From positions 2,356,001 through 2,420,000 of the forward strand of contig CP111151.1 in assembly GCA_026367775.1 (NCBI GenBank): DNA of 64,000 bases, written 5' to 3'. The notes under the pieces were generated by a model, which saw nothing but the letters and a program-made list of their open reading frames with translations, was not told the origin of the DNA and ran no database searches. A program made the translations under genes and the position numbers. This stretch comes from Exserohilum rostratum (Eukaryota > Ascomycota > Dothideomycetes > Pleosporales > Pleosporaceae). This document shows, piece by piece, positions 21,426-33,670 of this stretch (the first letter of the stretch is position 1; each line of letters opens with the position of its first letter).

Positions 21426-23727
21426 GTCGAAGTGTATTGCGCAAAGTCAAGTCAGGTTGCAAGGCACTGGTTGTCAAATCGACTCGGTGGGGTAGACCGA
21501 GTATCTATATTTCGTTCTATCGTCATGGGTATCATTTCCCCGTGAAAATCTGGTCCCCAAACCGCTATCTCCAGGATTCTCAGACACATACGGAGAGAAA
21601 GTTCATAGATTCGACACTGAGATGTGATTGGCCAAAGATAGATGTCTGTCAGCTTTGGGTAAAGGCTGAACGGTCGCCACGGCGAGAAACTGTCCAGGCC
21701 GGTACCAATTTTGAAGCTTGGTTCGTCAATTGCATCTTGCCATAGATCACCCCCAGCATCTTAGCCTACTAGGCGCGGCGGGGTGGCTCGCTTGTGCTGA
21801 TAAGGAACAACGGCTGACTGTGACGAACATGCGTTGTGCTTGTCCCATTGCGACGGTGAGCGCCGAATAGCGTATCGGAGCTTTTTTTGCGCGATTCTGA
21901 GTGGCTGACATGTGCGACCATGCTCGTGGGGAATAAGACGTTTTGCTGGGCGTGGACATGCCGGGCACATCGAGGTGATGATGGTGTTGGTGGTTTCGAT
22001 GAGGTAAACATGGGACGGTAGATAAGCATGGCGCGTTGGCCAATCAGAGGGCGCTGGCAGTGGAGCCCGAAGTCGGCGTGCAGCACATGTACCCTTGCCC
22101 ACGCTCTTTCTCCACGGCACTGATCGGCCTGCATCGTTGCACTAGATTGTTACTCGATGGCTTTGACAAAATTGTGTACCGTGTGCACCATGAAATGTGT
22201 TTTGGGCCCTTACCCCCATCGCCACAATCAAGCCACTGCGGACGCTATTGCTACTTCCTCAGCTGAAAACACACGCTGTCAAGATATACGTTCAAGATAT
22301 CATCTTGTAAGCTTCTAGGGGGTGGTTGGAACTGATCGACTGGTCGTGCAAATAAAAATTTTCTATGCGAAATTAGCATTCAGTCTCTCCGAAGAAAGAT
22401 CGAAGCCAAGAAATGACAACGACAGCACGCAACGGCAATTATCGACTTGTAGTATGTTGCAAGCTGTGCCCAACTTTATCCAGCCACCGTGGAGGATAGC
22501 CTTAGTTCTCGTGTTCTGGGCCTTGGTATTTACTTTTGTGGCCCAGAACAAAGGCTTTAGCTCTTCCAAAATTCTGTTATCTCGTTATCCTTACTGACGA
22601 GTTTGGAGCTTGCGTTAGTAAAGAAGTGGAGGATCGGTCATCAAGTGGACACACTCCCCACCAGCGGCTATGCAGAAGCATCTCAGATCCAGCCGACCAT
22701 CGGAACTAGCGTACAGGCAACTTAGTCCGTGGTTCAAAGACGCGCATCTGACCATTGCCCTGTATCAAATGCCGGAGGTGCGACACACACCATTACGCAG
22801 GCGTCTGAAGGACATTCTTTTCTTCTATCATGGACCTACAATAATCATTACCAACTCTTAGCTTTTGTGGCTCTAACACGCTGTGTGCAAGTTTACAGGT
22901 AGCCCGGGTTTCTCCAAGTATTGGATGTAATGTTTGACTACTAATTGATGCAGATGTTATTCAATCCAACATCGGCATTCAACCTTAAGGTTGGACCTGT
23001 TTTCAGTTGAAATGTACCGACAGATATTTTAGACATGCTGAAGCAAACATACCACGGATCTCACCAAACGTACTGGTCGCCGACTGTTATGAGCATGGAT
23101 TCCTGAACCCCACCAATAGGACCTCAAGTAGTCACGTGATGATACAAGGTACCAGATCTCCTTGGTACCTTCACGCCCAGATCTTGTACCAGATGCTTAG
23201 CAATATGACACGGAACTGAGAGAAGCCGGACATGCGATACAGGGTATCCAATTCCCATGAAGAATGCAAGCATGTGAAATCATCATGGATGCTTGCTGCA
23301 AGAGGCGGGACACGGGTGACGTTTACGGAACAGGCGGATCGGCTTCATCCCTTTTACTTTCACCGCTTATGGACGTCGTCAGCTCTTGTGTGGAGAAACT
23401 ACATAAGAACAAGTCGTGATGTTCATACATGAGTTCTACTGTTGTCATATCCGCGGAATGGAAATTGCTAAGGCATCACCTGATGGTTTGTGGCTGCAGA
23501 TGCGCCATACGAGCTGAACAACAACATGGCTGTTGACCTTTCGCGCGACCATATGCATACCCGGCCCATCCTAGCCCAACATGTGCACGGTTTTGTGCAC
23601 AATTCAGACGGAGTAAGCAGGAACCTTATTACTGTTTCCTAACGTGGATAGCGGTTGTTTCAATAGAAAACATATATTAACCCACGCAATCCCGTCTACA
23701 ATCCTCACTGCAAGTCCTCTGCTCATC
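21426..23727. other. 2.3-kb intergenic region
   Basis: Lies between the divergent DUR3 and lipocalin-like genes. Apart from the DUR3 promoter no gene is supported. A 47-codon frame near 22454-22597 with one hydrophobic stretch was considered and left out. Confidence 0.45.
21502..21641. promoter_or_regulatory. Cluster of GATA cores upstream of DUR3
   Basis: GATA cores (TATC on the + strand) occur at 21502, 21518, 21530 and 21566, and an AGATAG at 21636-21641, within 80-220 bp of the DUR3 start. AreA/NIT2-type GATA factors activate urea transport genes under nitrogen limitation in related fungi. The motif count is seen; factor binding is inferred. Confidence 0.4.
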
Positions 23728-24503
23728 ATGGTGGCTCCCAGTGTAATTCTTACGTCTCTCTTTGCTCTCTCAGCATCCGCTTCTTGCATCCAAAATGGAT
23801 GCCCGCGGAAGGTTGGCGCGGAGGGTGTCCAGGTCCGCCTGCCACCTGAATTGGCTAAGGAAGGTGACAACTGCCCCTGGAACCCACTACCTAGGGGGTT
23901 CTTCTTCAAGAAATGGTACATCATTCTCGCCACGAATCCTCAGTACGGTTTCATGAAGAACATACAATATGATCCAACTCCTGTCAACCCCTCGGATTTC
24001 ACCGGCGAAATCAATGATCTTTTCTCTTTCCAGATTCAAGGCAACGGCACCATCCATACTACCTACGGCATTGATACACCACGTCCAGACGCTGTTGACT
24101 TGTTGGATTTCCGAGGTACTGGGATCATTTCCAATTCTACCAGTGAATTCAGCATCATGTTCTGGGGATGCGATGCCAACTATCAGCCATACTATGGTAG
24201 CTACTCGACCCCGACCGAACAAACCAAGACCCCAGCAGGTCTCGACATGCTGAGCACAAACTGGAAGGGCCCCGATAAGGAAACGGTCGATGCGGTTTTG
24301 AAAGCAATCAAAGACCTGGGCAATGAGGATATGACAGGTCTGGTGAATAAATTGCAGACGCTGAAGCATGATACTGCAACGAGGAATATTCCCGATGTAA
24401 GTTTGGAAACGCACCAAGACTGAGACGCGCTAACATGGTTGCACAGGGTACTTGCGATGATGAGTGCAAGTCGAACCGCAACTTGATTGGAATTCTAGGT
24501 TGA
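23728..24503 (+). CDS. Secreted lipocalin-like protein (VDE-lipocalin type), 2 exons
   Basis: Exons 23728-24396 and 24447-24503 give 241 residues. The first 17 or so residues form a signal peptide (MVAPSVILTSLFALSASA), so the ATG at 23728 is preferred over an in-frame ATG 28 codons upstream. Features typical of fungal proteins resembling the lipocalin domain of violaxanthin de-epoxidase are FFFKKWYIILATNPQYG (the GxxWY-like first strand), the DLFSFQIQ strand, FSIMFWGCDANYQPYYG, and paired cysteines near both ends (CIQNGCP; CDDECKSN from exon 2). Lipocalin barrels bind small hydrophobic ligands; the ligand here is unknown. The short second exon supplies the last two cysteines, probably for disulfide closure, which supports the splice. 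Confidence 0.82.
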
Positions 24504-24822
24504 GGATGTGAAACAAAGCAGAATGAATGACGAGGAGGACATGATTGAGATACTATAGTAATGATGTTGTTTGTAATTAAGAAGTCTGACTCGTAATAAA
24601 ATCTTGTCTGGCATGGCAACTTTTCCAAATTGGGTGTGTCCAAGTGAAGAACTGCTGGAGCGGCCGGCGACCGCGCTCCTCCGCGGTGGGGCTCGCCAAG
24701 CCTGCGGCAGGCTTTAGCGTCAAAAAAGTTCAGAAGTTGCCCTGCAGACAGAGCGCAAAACTCCGACGAAACAACATCCACAGACTAATCCATATCGTGA
24801 AATTTATATAGACTCGCCCACG
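24504..24822. other. Intergenic region upstream of DBP9
   Basis: 319 bp with a GC-rich block at 24658-24715 (inverted GCCTGCGGCAGGC at about 24700-24712). It holds the end of the previous transcript and the DBP9 promoter; no gene is seen. Confidence 0.4.
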
Positions 24823-26767
24823 ATGGTAAAGCGAAAGCTAAACGAGCACGACGTGCCAGAAGAAACATCGGGCGACGAGTCGCACTCCCAGCCCAGCAGC
24901 TCGCCCGAACCTGCGCAACCCGCGACGACCGCGACCGAGACGGCGACGACGAACACGACACCCAAGAGCAAGAAGAATTCAGACAATTCCAAAGCAGCAA
25001 ATCAGAAAACTGCAGCATCATTTGCTGAACTCCAGATTGAGCCTCGCCTGTTGAGGGCAATTCGCGATCTGAAATGGGCATCACCCACAGCAGTGCAATC
25101 GCAGGCTATACCGCTGGCGCTGGAGGGTCGCGACATTCTTGCTAGGTCAGGCACAGGCACAGGAAAGACTGGCGCATATCTGCTCCCTATCCTGCATAAG
25201 ACGCTGCAGCGGAAGCAGACTTCTCTCATTCTAGCACCGACAAAGGAATTGTGTCAGCAGATTGCAAACGTCGCCAAGTCCCTCGCACAACATTGCGGCC
25301 AAGAGATCCGGGTGCGCAACATTGCAGGAAAGGAGTCAGATGCTGTCACAAAAGCCGCGCTTGCCGACAAGCCAGAAGTCGTGGTGGCCACGCCAGCGAG
25401 GGCATGGACAAACATCAACAACTCCACCTTGGCCGTAAACGACCTCGGAACATTGGTGGTGGACGAGGGTGACTTGATAAACGGCTATGGATTTGCGGAA
25501 GATATGGAGAATATTGCTCGTGAGATACCGGTTGGCGTCCAGAAGATTGTTCTCTCAGCCACTCTCTCGACAGATGTAGAGGCTCTTGGTAGCCTACTCT
25601 GCACCGACCCAGTTGTTCTCAAGCTAGCGGATCTTGACAAGGACTCGCAAAGGGTAAGTCATATTTCAGTTTCAACGGTACGGACGCACACTAACCTGTC
25701 GTAGGTAAAGCAATACGTTCTCAAGATTGCCGAAGAGGAAAAGTTCCTTTTGATCTATGCCATGTTCAAGTTGCAACTGATCAAGGGCAAAACGATTGTG
25801 TTCGTCGGTGACGTCGACAGGTCATATCGTGTTAAGCTTTTCCTCGAACAATTCGGAATCAAGAGTTGCGTACTCAACTCAGAGCTTCCACTCGCGTCTC
25901 GCACACATATTGTGGAGGAATTCAACAAAAATGTGTACAACATTCTGATCGCCAGCGACGAAAACGACGTTGTCGGAGTTCAGGATGACGACTCAAAACC
26001 AAAGAAGAAGAAGGCCAAAAAGAACAACGATAGCAAAGACTCCGGAGTTTCCCGAGGTATCGACTTCCTGAACGTTGCCTGCGTCCTTAACTTTGATTTC
26101 CCTGCCTCTTACAAATCCTACTTCCACCGCATAGGACGGACAGCACGAGCTGGAAAGTCTGGAACTGCCATCTCATTCATCATCCCCCGCGAAAAGTACA
26201 GGAAACACAAGCCAACAACCTTTGCCGGATCTGAGAATGATGAAGAAGTCCTGAAGAAGGTCGAGAAGCACCAACAAGAGGGCCAAAAATTGGAGAACTA
26301 CAACTTCGACATGAAGCGTCTGGAGCCATTCCGGTACCGATTTGCAGATGCCTTGAAGTCGGTAACAAGGATTGCTATTCGGGAAGCTCGTATCAAGGAA
26401 ATCCACCAGGAGCTAGCAAAGTCGCAAAAGCTTTCGAGATACGTAAGTCATTCTTACCCTCCGACCCTTGCCTGTGGATTAAACTGACCCATAACCACAG
26501 TTCGAAGAGAATCCCGAAGCGCTCGCGCATCTCCGCCACGACCAGACACTCAACCACCCAGCTAGGATACAACCGCATCTCAAGCACGTTCCCGACTATC
26601 TCTTACCCGGCGGAAAGAAGCCAGAAGACATTGGGTTCGTCGGTATCAACCTTCCCAAGCCAGACAGGAAGAAGTACATCAAGGGTAGGGGGAGGAAGGT
26701 AGTAAAGAGGAATGGAAAGGTGGATCCGCTCAAGACTTTCAATGCACGAGGAAAAGGAAAAAAATAG
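24823..26767 (+). CDS. DBP9: ATP-dependent RNA helicase DBP9 (DDX56 family), 3 exons
   Basis: Exons 24823-25653, 25705-26442 and 26501-26767 give 611 residues. The N-terminal 60 are acidic and Ser/Thr-rich. Helicase motifs in order: Q-motif region SFAELQIEPRLLRAI...WASPTAVQSQAIP, motif I GTGTGKT at 110-116, Ia PTKELCQQ, II with DEGD at 214-217 (a variant of DEAD), III SAT, then in domain 2 the motif V region RGIDF and motif VI HRIGRTARAG. A Lys-rich insert (KPKKKKAKKNN) precedes RGIDF, which is characteristic of Dbp9/DDX56. The C-terminus is basic (GRGRKVVKRNGKVDPLKTFNARGKGKK). Dbp9 acts in the nucleolus in early 60S ribosomal subunit assembly. The Ala to Gly change in DEAD is the only oddity. 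Confidence 0.94.
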
Positions 26768-29700
26768 AGCGTAGTTGTATCGACCTTGGATGATCAATTT
26801 AGACGATCTCCAGAAAAGTAGCTAAGCTGCGACGTATGATTGAATGTAATACATGCTGCGCGCTGAACTCTGATGTACTATTTCCCTTTTGAGTTCTTAT
26901 TTTGAGCGTTGCTGAATGAGAGAAATGTGACATGACACTGTGAAACTGATTTGGTGATGCTTGTGTGCCATGCGTAGGAAATATTCACCATGCTTCATTC
27001 ACATTAGCAAAGCAAAAACTTATTAGGCAGTTGTATTCGCAGCATGCAGTGGGTCGCCAGCAGTATTGAATAAAGATGTCTTTGTTGCTCACCCAGATCA
27101 TGCGTACACTAGTCACTGCATCGTTCAAGTCCTAATTTGATTCCTTTGTGGTACTTGTCCATGAAAATGAACAGGAGCAGACCATAATTCGAGAAAAAAA
27201 AAGGGTGTACATGGTCGTGAGAGGATATGCACACAAGACTGGTTTTTGAATCTTTTGTTGACTCAGTTATGAGTCGATGATGCGCATATCATACAAGTCT
27301 TCTCTCGCGCAAGTACATTGTGATAGGTGTGTATTATCATGAAGGAAAAGCCAATGTAAGAAGAGTCGGGATTGAACGTGTTTTTGAGTGTGATATCGAT
27401 GGTGTTGTACATTAAATGCTATTTAGGATTTCACAAGATCAGAAGCAATGAGCCGAAAAAGCTACTTAAGTTGAGATTGTGCTCGTTTCTGAGTATGGTT
27501 TGACACGAATCATCGTAGGCATTTTGATTCTATGCGAGGAAGTTGGGTTAGAAGAACTTGAACATGATGCTACCGCGACTGGGCTGTCAACTGCACGATA
27601 TTCAGCCGCTTCGGCAGAGCCTTTTCCCCAGTATTGTTCTACATGGTGAATAGTTTGAGAGCCTTTGATGTTCCAGTTCTTCATCTTCCATGCAGTTGTC
27701 ATTGAATAAATAAAAATAGATTCGGAGAACAAAGCAGTTCACTGCTCACGCAATGATATAATAATCCAAGACAATCAACACTTACCCAATCCGGTCAAAG
27801 GGCAAGCCTTTCTTACCAACATGCCCCATTACTCGCCTTGCTGCAGGCGTACGACATCTACCGCACTGCCGGGTATTACTTCAACAAGCGAAGTTGCACA
27901 AAGGCATCAGCAGGACCGCCCTTCGGGTGTAAGCGCTTCCACACAAGCAAATCGTAGCTTGGCTTGGTACCCGAGAACAAGGCAAACGCTTCCACCACCG
28001 GGCCGATAGAACCTCTAGTAACAGGTCTCGGGGATTTAGCAACTGACGTGATAGCTGCAATCGACCCGATGTCTACCATCGTGTGGGGTCGCTTTGATTT
28101 GATTGGTAGGAGTTTTGGAAGGGCAACTCCGGAGAAGTGATATTCACGCGTCATATCTGTGAGTAAGCTTCAGCCACAAGAATTCATGTTCTTCCTCGGG
28201 GAGTTTTGAAGTTAAAAGCGCCCTGTAGTACAAGGTTGCTGTGCGCGCATGTTTGTAGCCCTAAGGGTGGAGCGGCCCGCAAGTCGGGTTGGACCCCACT
28301 TTTGGCCCACACTGGTAACTCTTAGCGCCCGTGTACTTACAGTACGACCGGAGTTATACCTGATTTTGCGTGCGCCACGTAGAAAGAAAGCCTGATGTTC
28401 TGTGAAACTGATTAGCAGGGAGATTTGCTGATAAGGTGAGTCAATCGTGCAGGTTTCTATAGACGCCTATCCTTGGGCGTGGGGCTTGTCGTTTTGTGAC
28501 AGGTGCACAGGCGCCTTGCCTGGCGTTGCCTTGCGAAACAGCACCTATTGGGTGTCGGAAATACATTCGTTGCCTTTCCTTCATAGGGGATGTCAGCTGA
28601 GACACGAATTCGAGAGTTGGACTTGTCATTGGATTTTCATGATACAGTGGAAGTGCCGAAGAGCTGAAGCCGTCTAAAGCGGGATCGGGCGCGTTGTTCC
28701 GCTCTTCGAGGTAGGTTGGCATTTCACCAATCGTATGGGTGGGATTTGATGAATGTTGCAACTTGGCCCTTTGGGCGTACCCTTTTCAGCGCGGCTTGAA
28801 GGTCCCGTATGAGTACGACAGGAGTACACTGAAATCAGCCCGTAGATCGGGTTGGTCTTTGATAGGGACGGCACATAGCCACCAATCCGGGTCCGGAGTC
28901 TCGGGTAGGTCTTGCTGTGATTGGCGTGGTATCAGTATATGTGCTACCGCGGATCTGATGTTGCTATAGTGATCAGGAAGTAACATGGATGAATGGTCCA
29001 ATACTTGATTGTTATGTGCACGCGCCTATCCCTGGGCCTTCTTGACAAATGGGCCGGTTCTTGAAACAGCCTCATTATCAAGACGGATGGCGCTGTTTTG
29101 GAGAATGACGCGGCCTTTGTACAGTGCCGTTATTCTTGAAATCAACTTTGAGGCTCAGCACAACACGCGGCCCTTACGTACTTTAACCGTTACCGTTTGC
29201 GCAATGTTTCACGGTTCACATGTAGTGAGCGGAGTTTCGGCCAGATTGACGACAAAACAGCCCATTAGTGCTATCTTTGTGAACATGCGCTGGACAGACT
29301 GCAGAGCTCAGGTTGGAGGATAACATGTTATTTGGCCGCCACCAAGCAGGACATGTGAATGTATAATGGACTGCCATTGGATTGAAACAAAGGCGCGCTG
29401 GCCGAAGGATGAGCTTAGGCCAATCAGATGAACTCCATGTAATTGTGATGCAGATGGGTGTCAAGTGACACATTCCCAGGTCTGCTCGATCAATCGGAAG
29501 ACCAGGATGTTATTAGCTACGTCGTTATTAGGCCCTCTGCATGGAATATACCAGCTGTCGCGCGGTCTTCGCACCGACTTTGGAATCCTGGACCGGGATG
29601 CAACGTGGCTGTTGGCTCTATAATACTTGGCTGCAGGGGTATACGATTGGAAAATGTCATTTGCATAGCATAGTGGTGCGTACCTTACTATTTGCCGCCC

Positions 29701-30387
29701 GAATTCGTTTGCGCGTGCGGAATTGGCCCCATTTCCGGAGCATCTAGTGTTTGTGGTTCGTGCCGTTCCCGCCTGCCCCACTTGACCTATCGCTGCCGAG
29801 CCATGTGATTCTGCCACTCCTGCTTTGGGGGCAGCGAAAGTTATCCTAACAAAGGCACATGCAAGCAGGCAGCAGAAGGTCGACGAGAGTCTCAGGACAA
29901 AGACACTTGGAACATGTTCAGAGATTCCACCCTCCTAGATGACTCTGCTGTACTTCTACACGAGCAGCAATCATTCCTCTGCTGTGTTACCAGCTTTTGA
30001 TTGACAGGCAAACGTATCAGCCTTATTGATATCTTGTACCCAACCAATGGCTAAATGGGGCTCTAGAGGAATTGCCTGACGCCTGTTCTGACGAGCAGCC
30101 CACTTCATGACATACACTTCATAGTGGTAGACAAGGCTAACTGGGAAATATGATTTGTACGAGTTTGGTAGATACAATTTGAGCGAGCATTACATGAGAG
30201 ATACGATAAAAAATCATTCGTTGAATTATTTCTGACGTATGAATAAAACCAGTCAATGATAACGTGTTGCAAGTGGCGGCCGTAACGTATGGTGGTGAAA
30301 GGCAAAATAACGAACAGGCATAGGAAACCCCTATTGGAGCCAATCATAAACTCTGGTGGTAGTGGTGTCGACAAAAAGCGATACAGA
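26768..30387. other. 3.6-kb gene-poor stretch
   Basis: No gene could be supported. Two minus-strand frames (27466-27702 and 27876-28154) have fair codon use but no recognisable family or convincing splice partners, and are recorded as rejected. No terminal repeats or transposase-like motifs were found. It opens the accessory part of the window. Confidence 0.45.
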
Positions 30388-31527
30388 TCAAGGGTTTGCC
30401 GAAGGATTGTGCATGTTCCAGTATGCCAAAAGATCAGGCATATAGTCGGGATGAACGTCACCAAAATCCTTGACCTTGACGTTGTGCTGAATAGGATGAT
30501 GGATTCCGAAAAAGATTCGTGAAGCCATATTAAGTGGATCGACATCTGGTGCCATCTTGATACCTAGATTGATCCTTGAAGTCAGTACTTCACCCTAGAA
30601 GGATCTGTACTTGGATCACTTACAGATGGGCTTCTTCTCAAGCTCAGTTTCTCCCGGTAACAGCGAAGGCGAATAACCTTCAGAATACGCAATCGCATGT
30701 GCACTTGGTGTTAAACCTGGTTTCGTCGTCCCCTTGCCACCGTACGTAAAGATTGGGCTAGGACAAGTTAAGTATGTGCATTGAGTGGTATGGGTTCAGG
30801 TATCTTACATAGCATAACAAAAGCCATCCTGTCGCCTTTGACTGATTACGATAAAGCGTCTAATCTGGCTGTGTACCCTCTCTCCAAATCTCACAATCGA
30901 GATAGAGTCATTGTATGCGGTTACGGTCGATCCAGCAGGCTCACTGAAGAGGATCGAGAAGACCTATCAAATTGTAAGCAGGGGCTACACCAAGAACGCT
31001 CGTGAGATGTTGTACCTTGCCAGGCTGGAAGAAACTGCTTTTTCGAACGAAGTAAGCTTCCCAAAGTTAGCCCAGTCTGATTTGCGAGCGAATTGGGCAC
31101 ATGCTTGAATCCAACCGCTCGAAGTGGCTGTCTGGTATGGTCTTGGTATAATCGTAGGTGCCTACGATTGTTTGTCCTTCTCTAGCCCTTTGGACATTAG
31201 AACTTTCTCTGACACTGTGCGGTGAATCAGCACGGACAGTCTCATTCTGGACAGGTTGAGTCTGGAAAGTTTGAGCCTGGAAAGTTTGAGTCTGGACAGG
31301 TTGAGCCTGTACAGGTTGAGCACGGGCAGGAACCCAGTCAAAGAAGACCCATCGTCCTATATACGTGGTCAAGAGCGTTAGTCCTCGGATTAACACAACA
31401 AGTACCAGAGAGGTGATTACCTACCATTTACCCAATGCGTGAAATAGTAACACCGGTGTTGCGGGTCCCATTCCCTGATTAGATGTCTGTTGTACTCAGG
31501 ACTCCATTCGGGCTGGGGTAGCGACAT
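30388..31527 (-). CDS. DUF6590-domain protein, 6 exons
   Basis: Exons: 31527-31425, 31356-31105, 31056-31016, 30963-30809, 30757-30624 and 30563-30388; 286 residues, all junctions in phase. The N-terminus is aromatic (EWDPQHRCYYFTHWVNGRWVFFDW). A pentapeptide repeat of the form [AT]Q[PT][VF]Q spans residues 47-71. The DUF6590 domain follows: DSTYFVRKSSFFQPGKVFSILF, VRFGERVHSQIRRFIVI, CYAIPIFTYGGKGTTKPGL, SAHAIAYSEGYSPSLLPGE, MASRIFFGIHHPIQHNVKVKDFG and a C-terminal Tyr-Trp. The domain is widespread in filamentous ascomycetes, often in Gln- and Pro-rich proteins, and has no known biochemical role. Intron 2 needs a GC donor (GCATGT at 31104-31099); other introns are GT-AG. The correct domain order and absence of stops argue against a pseudogene. 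Confidence 0.82.
31247..31321 (-). repeat. 15-bp in-frame minisatellite inside the DUF6590 gene
   Basis: Five tandem 15-bp units encode [AT]Q[PT][VF]Q, followed by a decayed sixth (NETVR). Units alternate between CCTGTCCAG-type and ACTTTCCAG-type ends. Unit length is a multiple of three, so copy-number change keeps the frame. Confidence 0.85.
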
Positions 31528-32326
31528 GTCTTTAGTGGCATTGACTGATGTCAGTTGTGCGATGGCCCATCTTTGCTAGGTGTCGCAGCCCCTATATAGA
31601 CACAAAAATGCACTCAGCTGCCCAGGAAGGGTGAGAGCAGAGCCGCATCTTGAAAGGGTGTGTGAGATGCGGAGTCGACAGACCCGTGGAGTCATGCTGC
31701 ATCGGTAGCATGATTTTCTGCACACAAGGCTTGATGTGCATATAGGTGGGTAGACGTTTGGAGGAGGTGCGTGCGCGTGGGGAACCCGAAGGGTAGATCG
31801 CTCCGCTAGTAGCTTATCTTTGTGGCTTGGACCGCTTGCCAACCGCCCTGCATTTGAGTCCTCCGTGTCCCCATGCCCTTGCGCACCCTTGCTTGTTCCG
31901 AGAGCTATGTTATGGGTAGCATCCTGGCCGCTTTAAGGGGTGTATCACTAGGCCCGTCTAAGACAAGTCTCTCTTACTGCCTCGAATGTTATTCTCCTAG
32001 CATCTGATGTCTGGTCCCCGCAGCTTTTCCGCATGATTTTGGCAACAACCTGCCGCTTGCGATGCCTTCACCGCAACCAAAGATCCGAGCAAGGAGATTT
32101 GCAGTTGTTTTTCTCAGGACCAGCAGAAGCATCGGTCTGCAAAGAAAGCAAACATACGTGGAACCACACTGACTCAAGCACAGGGAAGCGACTGCATAAT
32201 GGGTTTCTACAAGTGCGGATCCACAGCAAACTGTCGAGTTCTGCTAGTGCTGCTAGTGACACGCAGCGAACTGTGTCAGTTTCACCGACAGCTTTACTTC
32301 CCACAGAAAACCACCATCACTCCAAT
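31528..32326. other. Divergent intergenic region
   Basis: About 800 bp between the divergent DUF6590 and coiled-coil genes. An in-frame ATG at 32033 would extend the latter by 98 codons, but that stretch is Cys/Arg/His-rich at first and reads like 5' UTR. Confidence 0.4.
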
Positions 32327-33670
32327 ATGACCCCAACAGATTGGGAAGACGATCATTATGTACAACTCACGCAAGTGGACCACTCTGAGAATCTACCATT
32401 GCCTCCGCCGCCACCTTTGCACGAAGTTCCCCAGAGGCCACCGCCGCCTCCAATGCCGGTAGGGCATCATCATGACCCATCTGGGGAGAAGAAAGCATAC
32501 AATTTTGCCGAAATCGAAAGGCAATACAACATCTTAGTGAAGGCTAGGGACGATCTGATGGATTGTCGACTTCGGATTCAGCGGGATAGAAAGAAGATGA
32601 GCAGCATCCGCGAGCAGACGGGCTACAAAGAAGGATCTGCATTGAATCAGCTACGAAATTTCCTACACAAGCAGTCAATCGTTTTGCCACAAGAAATTGA
32701 GGAAACACTGGAGGAGATTGAAGCATTGAGGGATCAACTGGGCCCATTGGAAGTTGAGTATGAAGATGCCGAGAGGGGTTACATCCTCAAAGAGCTCCAA
32801 TATAACAAGCAGGAGTCCGATATGATTGACAAACTAGAAGATGTTCATTTGCATTATCCAGTCCAGTTTGATATTCAGCCAACTCAAGCGAATGGGAGTG
32901 TTCTGAGCAATTCCTTCACAGCCGTTACAGGCAGTCACGAGATTGTCGCTCGAAACGAAAACACCAACGCCTTTACACCAGAGAAGCCTCTCCAACTAGT
33001 GGTGCACACCAATTTAAGCTACGATGCTCAAGAACAGTATGTTGGAAGTTTTGTGTAACTAGTTGGGGGCAAAACGACTAACTTTTCAACACCTAGACTT
33101 CAAACCCAGGAGATTGATGACACATATACGGCTGAAGTAGAGTTGTATGCAAACAGAGAACGTGTCGACAGCTGGCTTAGTGATATGGTCTTCCAGTCTC
33201 CTTTGCAGCAGGTCCAACGACAATACAAGGAACAAACTGTTGAACCAATTCAAATTTCTCTGGCGAATCAAGTCCCTCGAGACTGGAGTTTGATTGAAAA
33301 GTTTGGGGCTCAATTTCAAAGCACAGACCTGACGTATTCGCCTGGAGCAGGTAAGAAACCTGGAGTTACGATATCCCGACCTGTTGTCCTCTCGCGAAAA
33401 GCTTCCGCATGTGTGCTACGGGCCATCCTTCTTAACGGACTAATGCCCCCCGCGGAGAGATATTTGAACAAAAAATTCAGTGTTGGAATGGCGCCATTGT
33501 GGGAATCTAGATCTACAGGCGATATATCGCTTTCGAACAACCAAGACATCTTTGGTACAACTGAAATGGAATCTTCTCGGCCATATAAAATAAGAACCGA
33601 CACGAGGAATCGGAAACGAAGCCTGAGCTGGTCTTCTGCAACATTCAAGCAACTGTTGGCTTCTCAATAA
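32327..33670 (+). CDS. Coiled-coil protein of unknown function, 2 exons
   Basis: Exons 32327-33036 and 33097-33670 give 427 residues. The start MTPTDWEDD is chosen over the in-frame ATG at 32033 because the intervening part lacks protein-like composition. Residues 20-50 are a Pro-rich linker (LPPPPPLHE, PPPPPMPVG). Residues 60-190 are a charged coiled coil beginning FAEIERQYNILVKARDDLMDCRLRIQRDRKKM and containing two ExLEExEALRDQLG-like heptads. The remainder is Gln/Glu-rich and less ordered, ending Arg/Ser-rich. The intron has GTATGT and CTAAC-like (GACTAACTT) signals and joins the frames in phase. No family is recognised. A late GTAAGAAAC near 33350 could be an alternative donor. Confidence 0.7.

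Noticed and set aside
22454..22597. A 47-codon plus-strand frame with one hydrophobic segment
   Set aside because: Too short and isolated, with no splice partner or family; chance cannot be excluded.
27466..27850. A 78-codon minus-strand frame, with a possible upstream exon starting MGHVGKKGLPFDRIG
   Set aside because: Codon use is fair and a GTAAGT follows the upstream piece, but no acceptor joins the two in frame and no family is recognised.
27876..28154. A 92-codon minus-strand frame
   Set aside because: No recognisable domain, no splice partners and no conserved-looking features; left undecided.
28460..29040. Two similar 15-bp stretches (CGCCTATCCNTGGGC) 555 bp apart
   Set aside because: Similarity does not extend into the flanks, so a decayed repeat is not supported.
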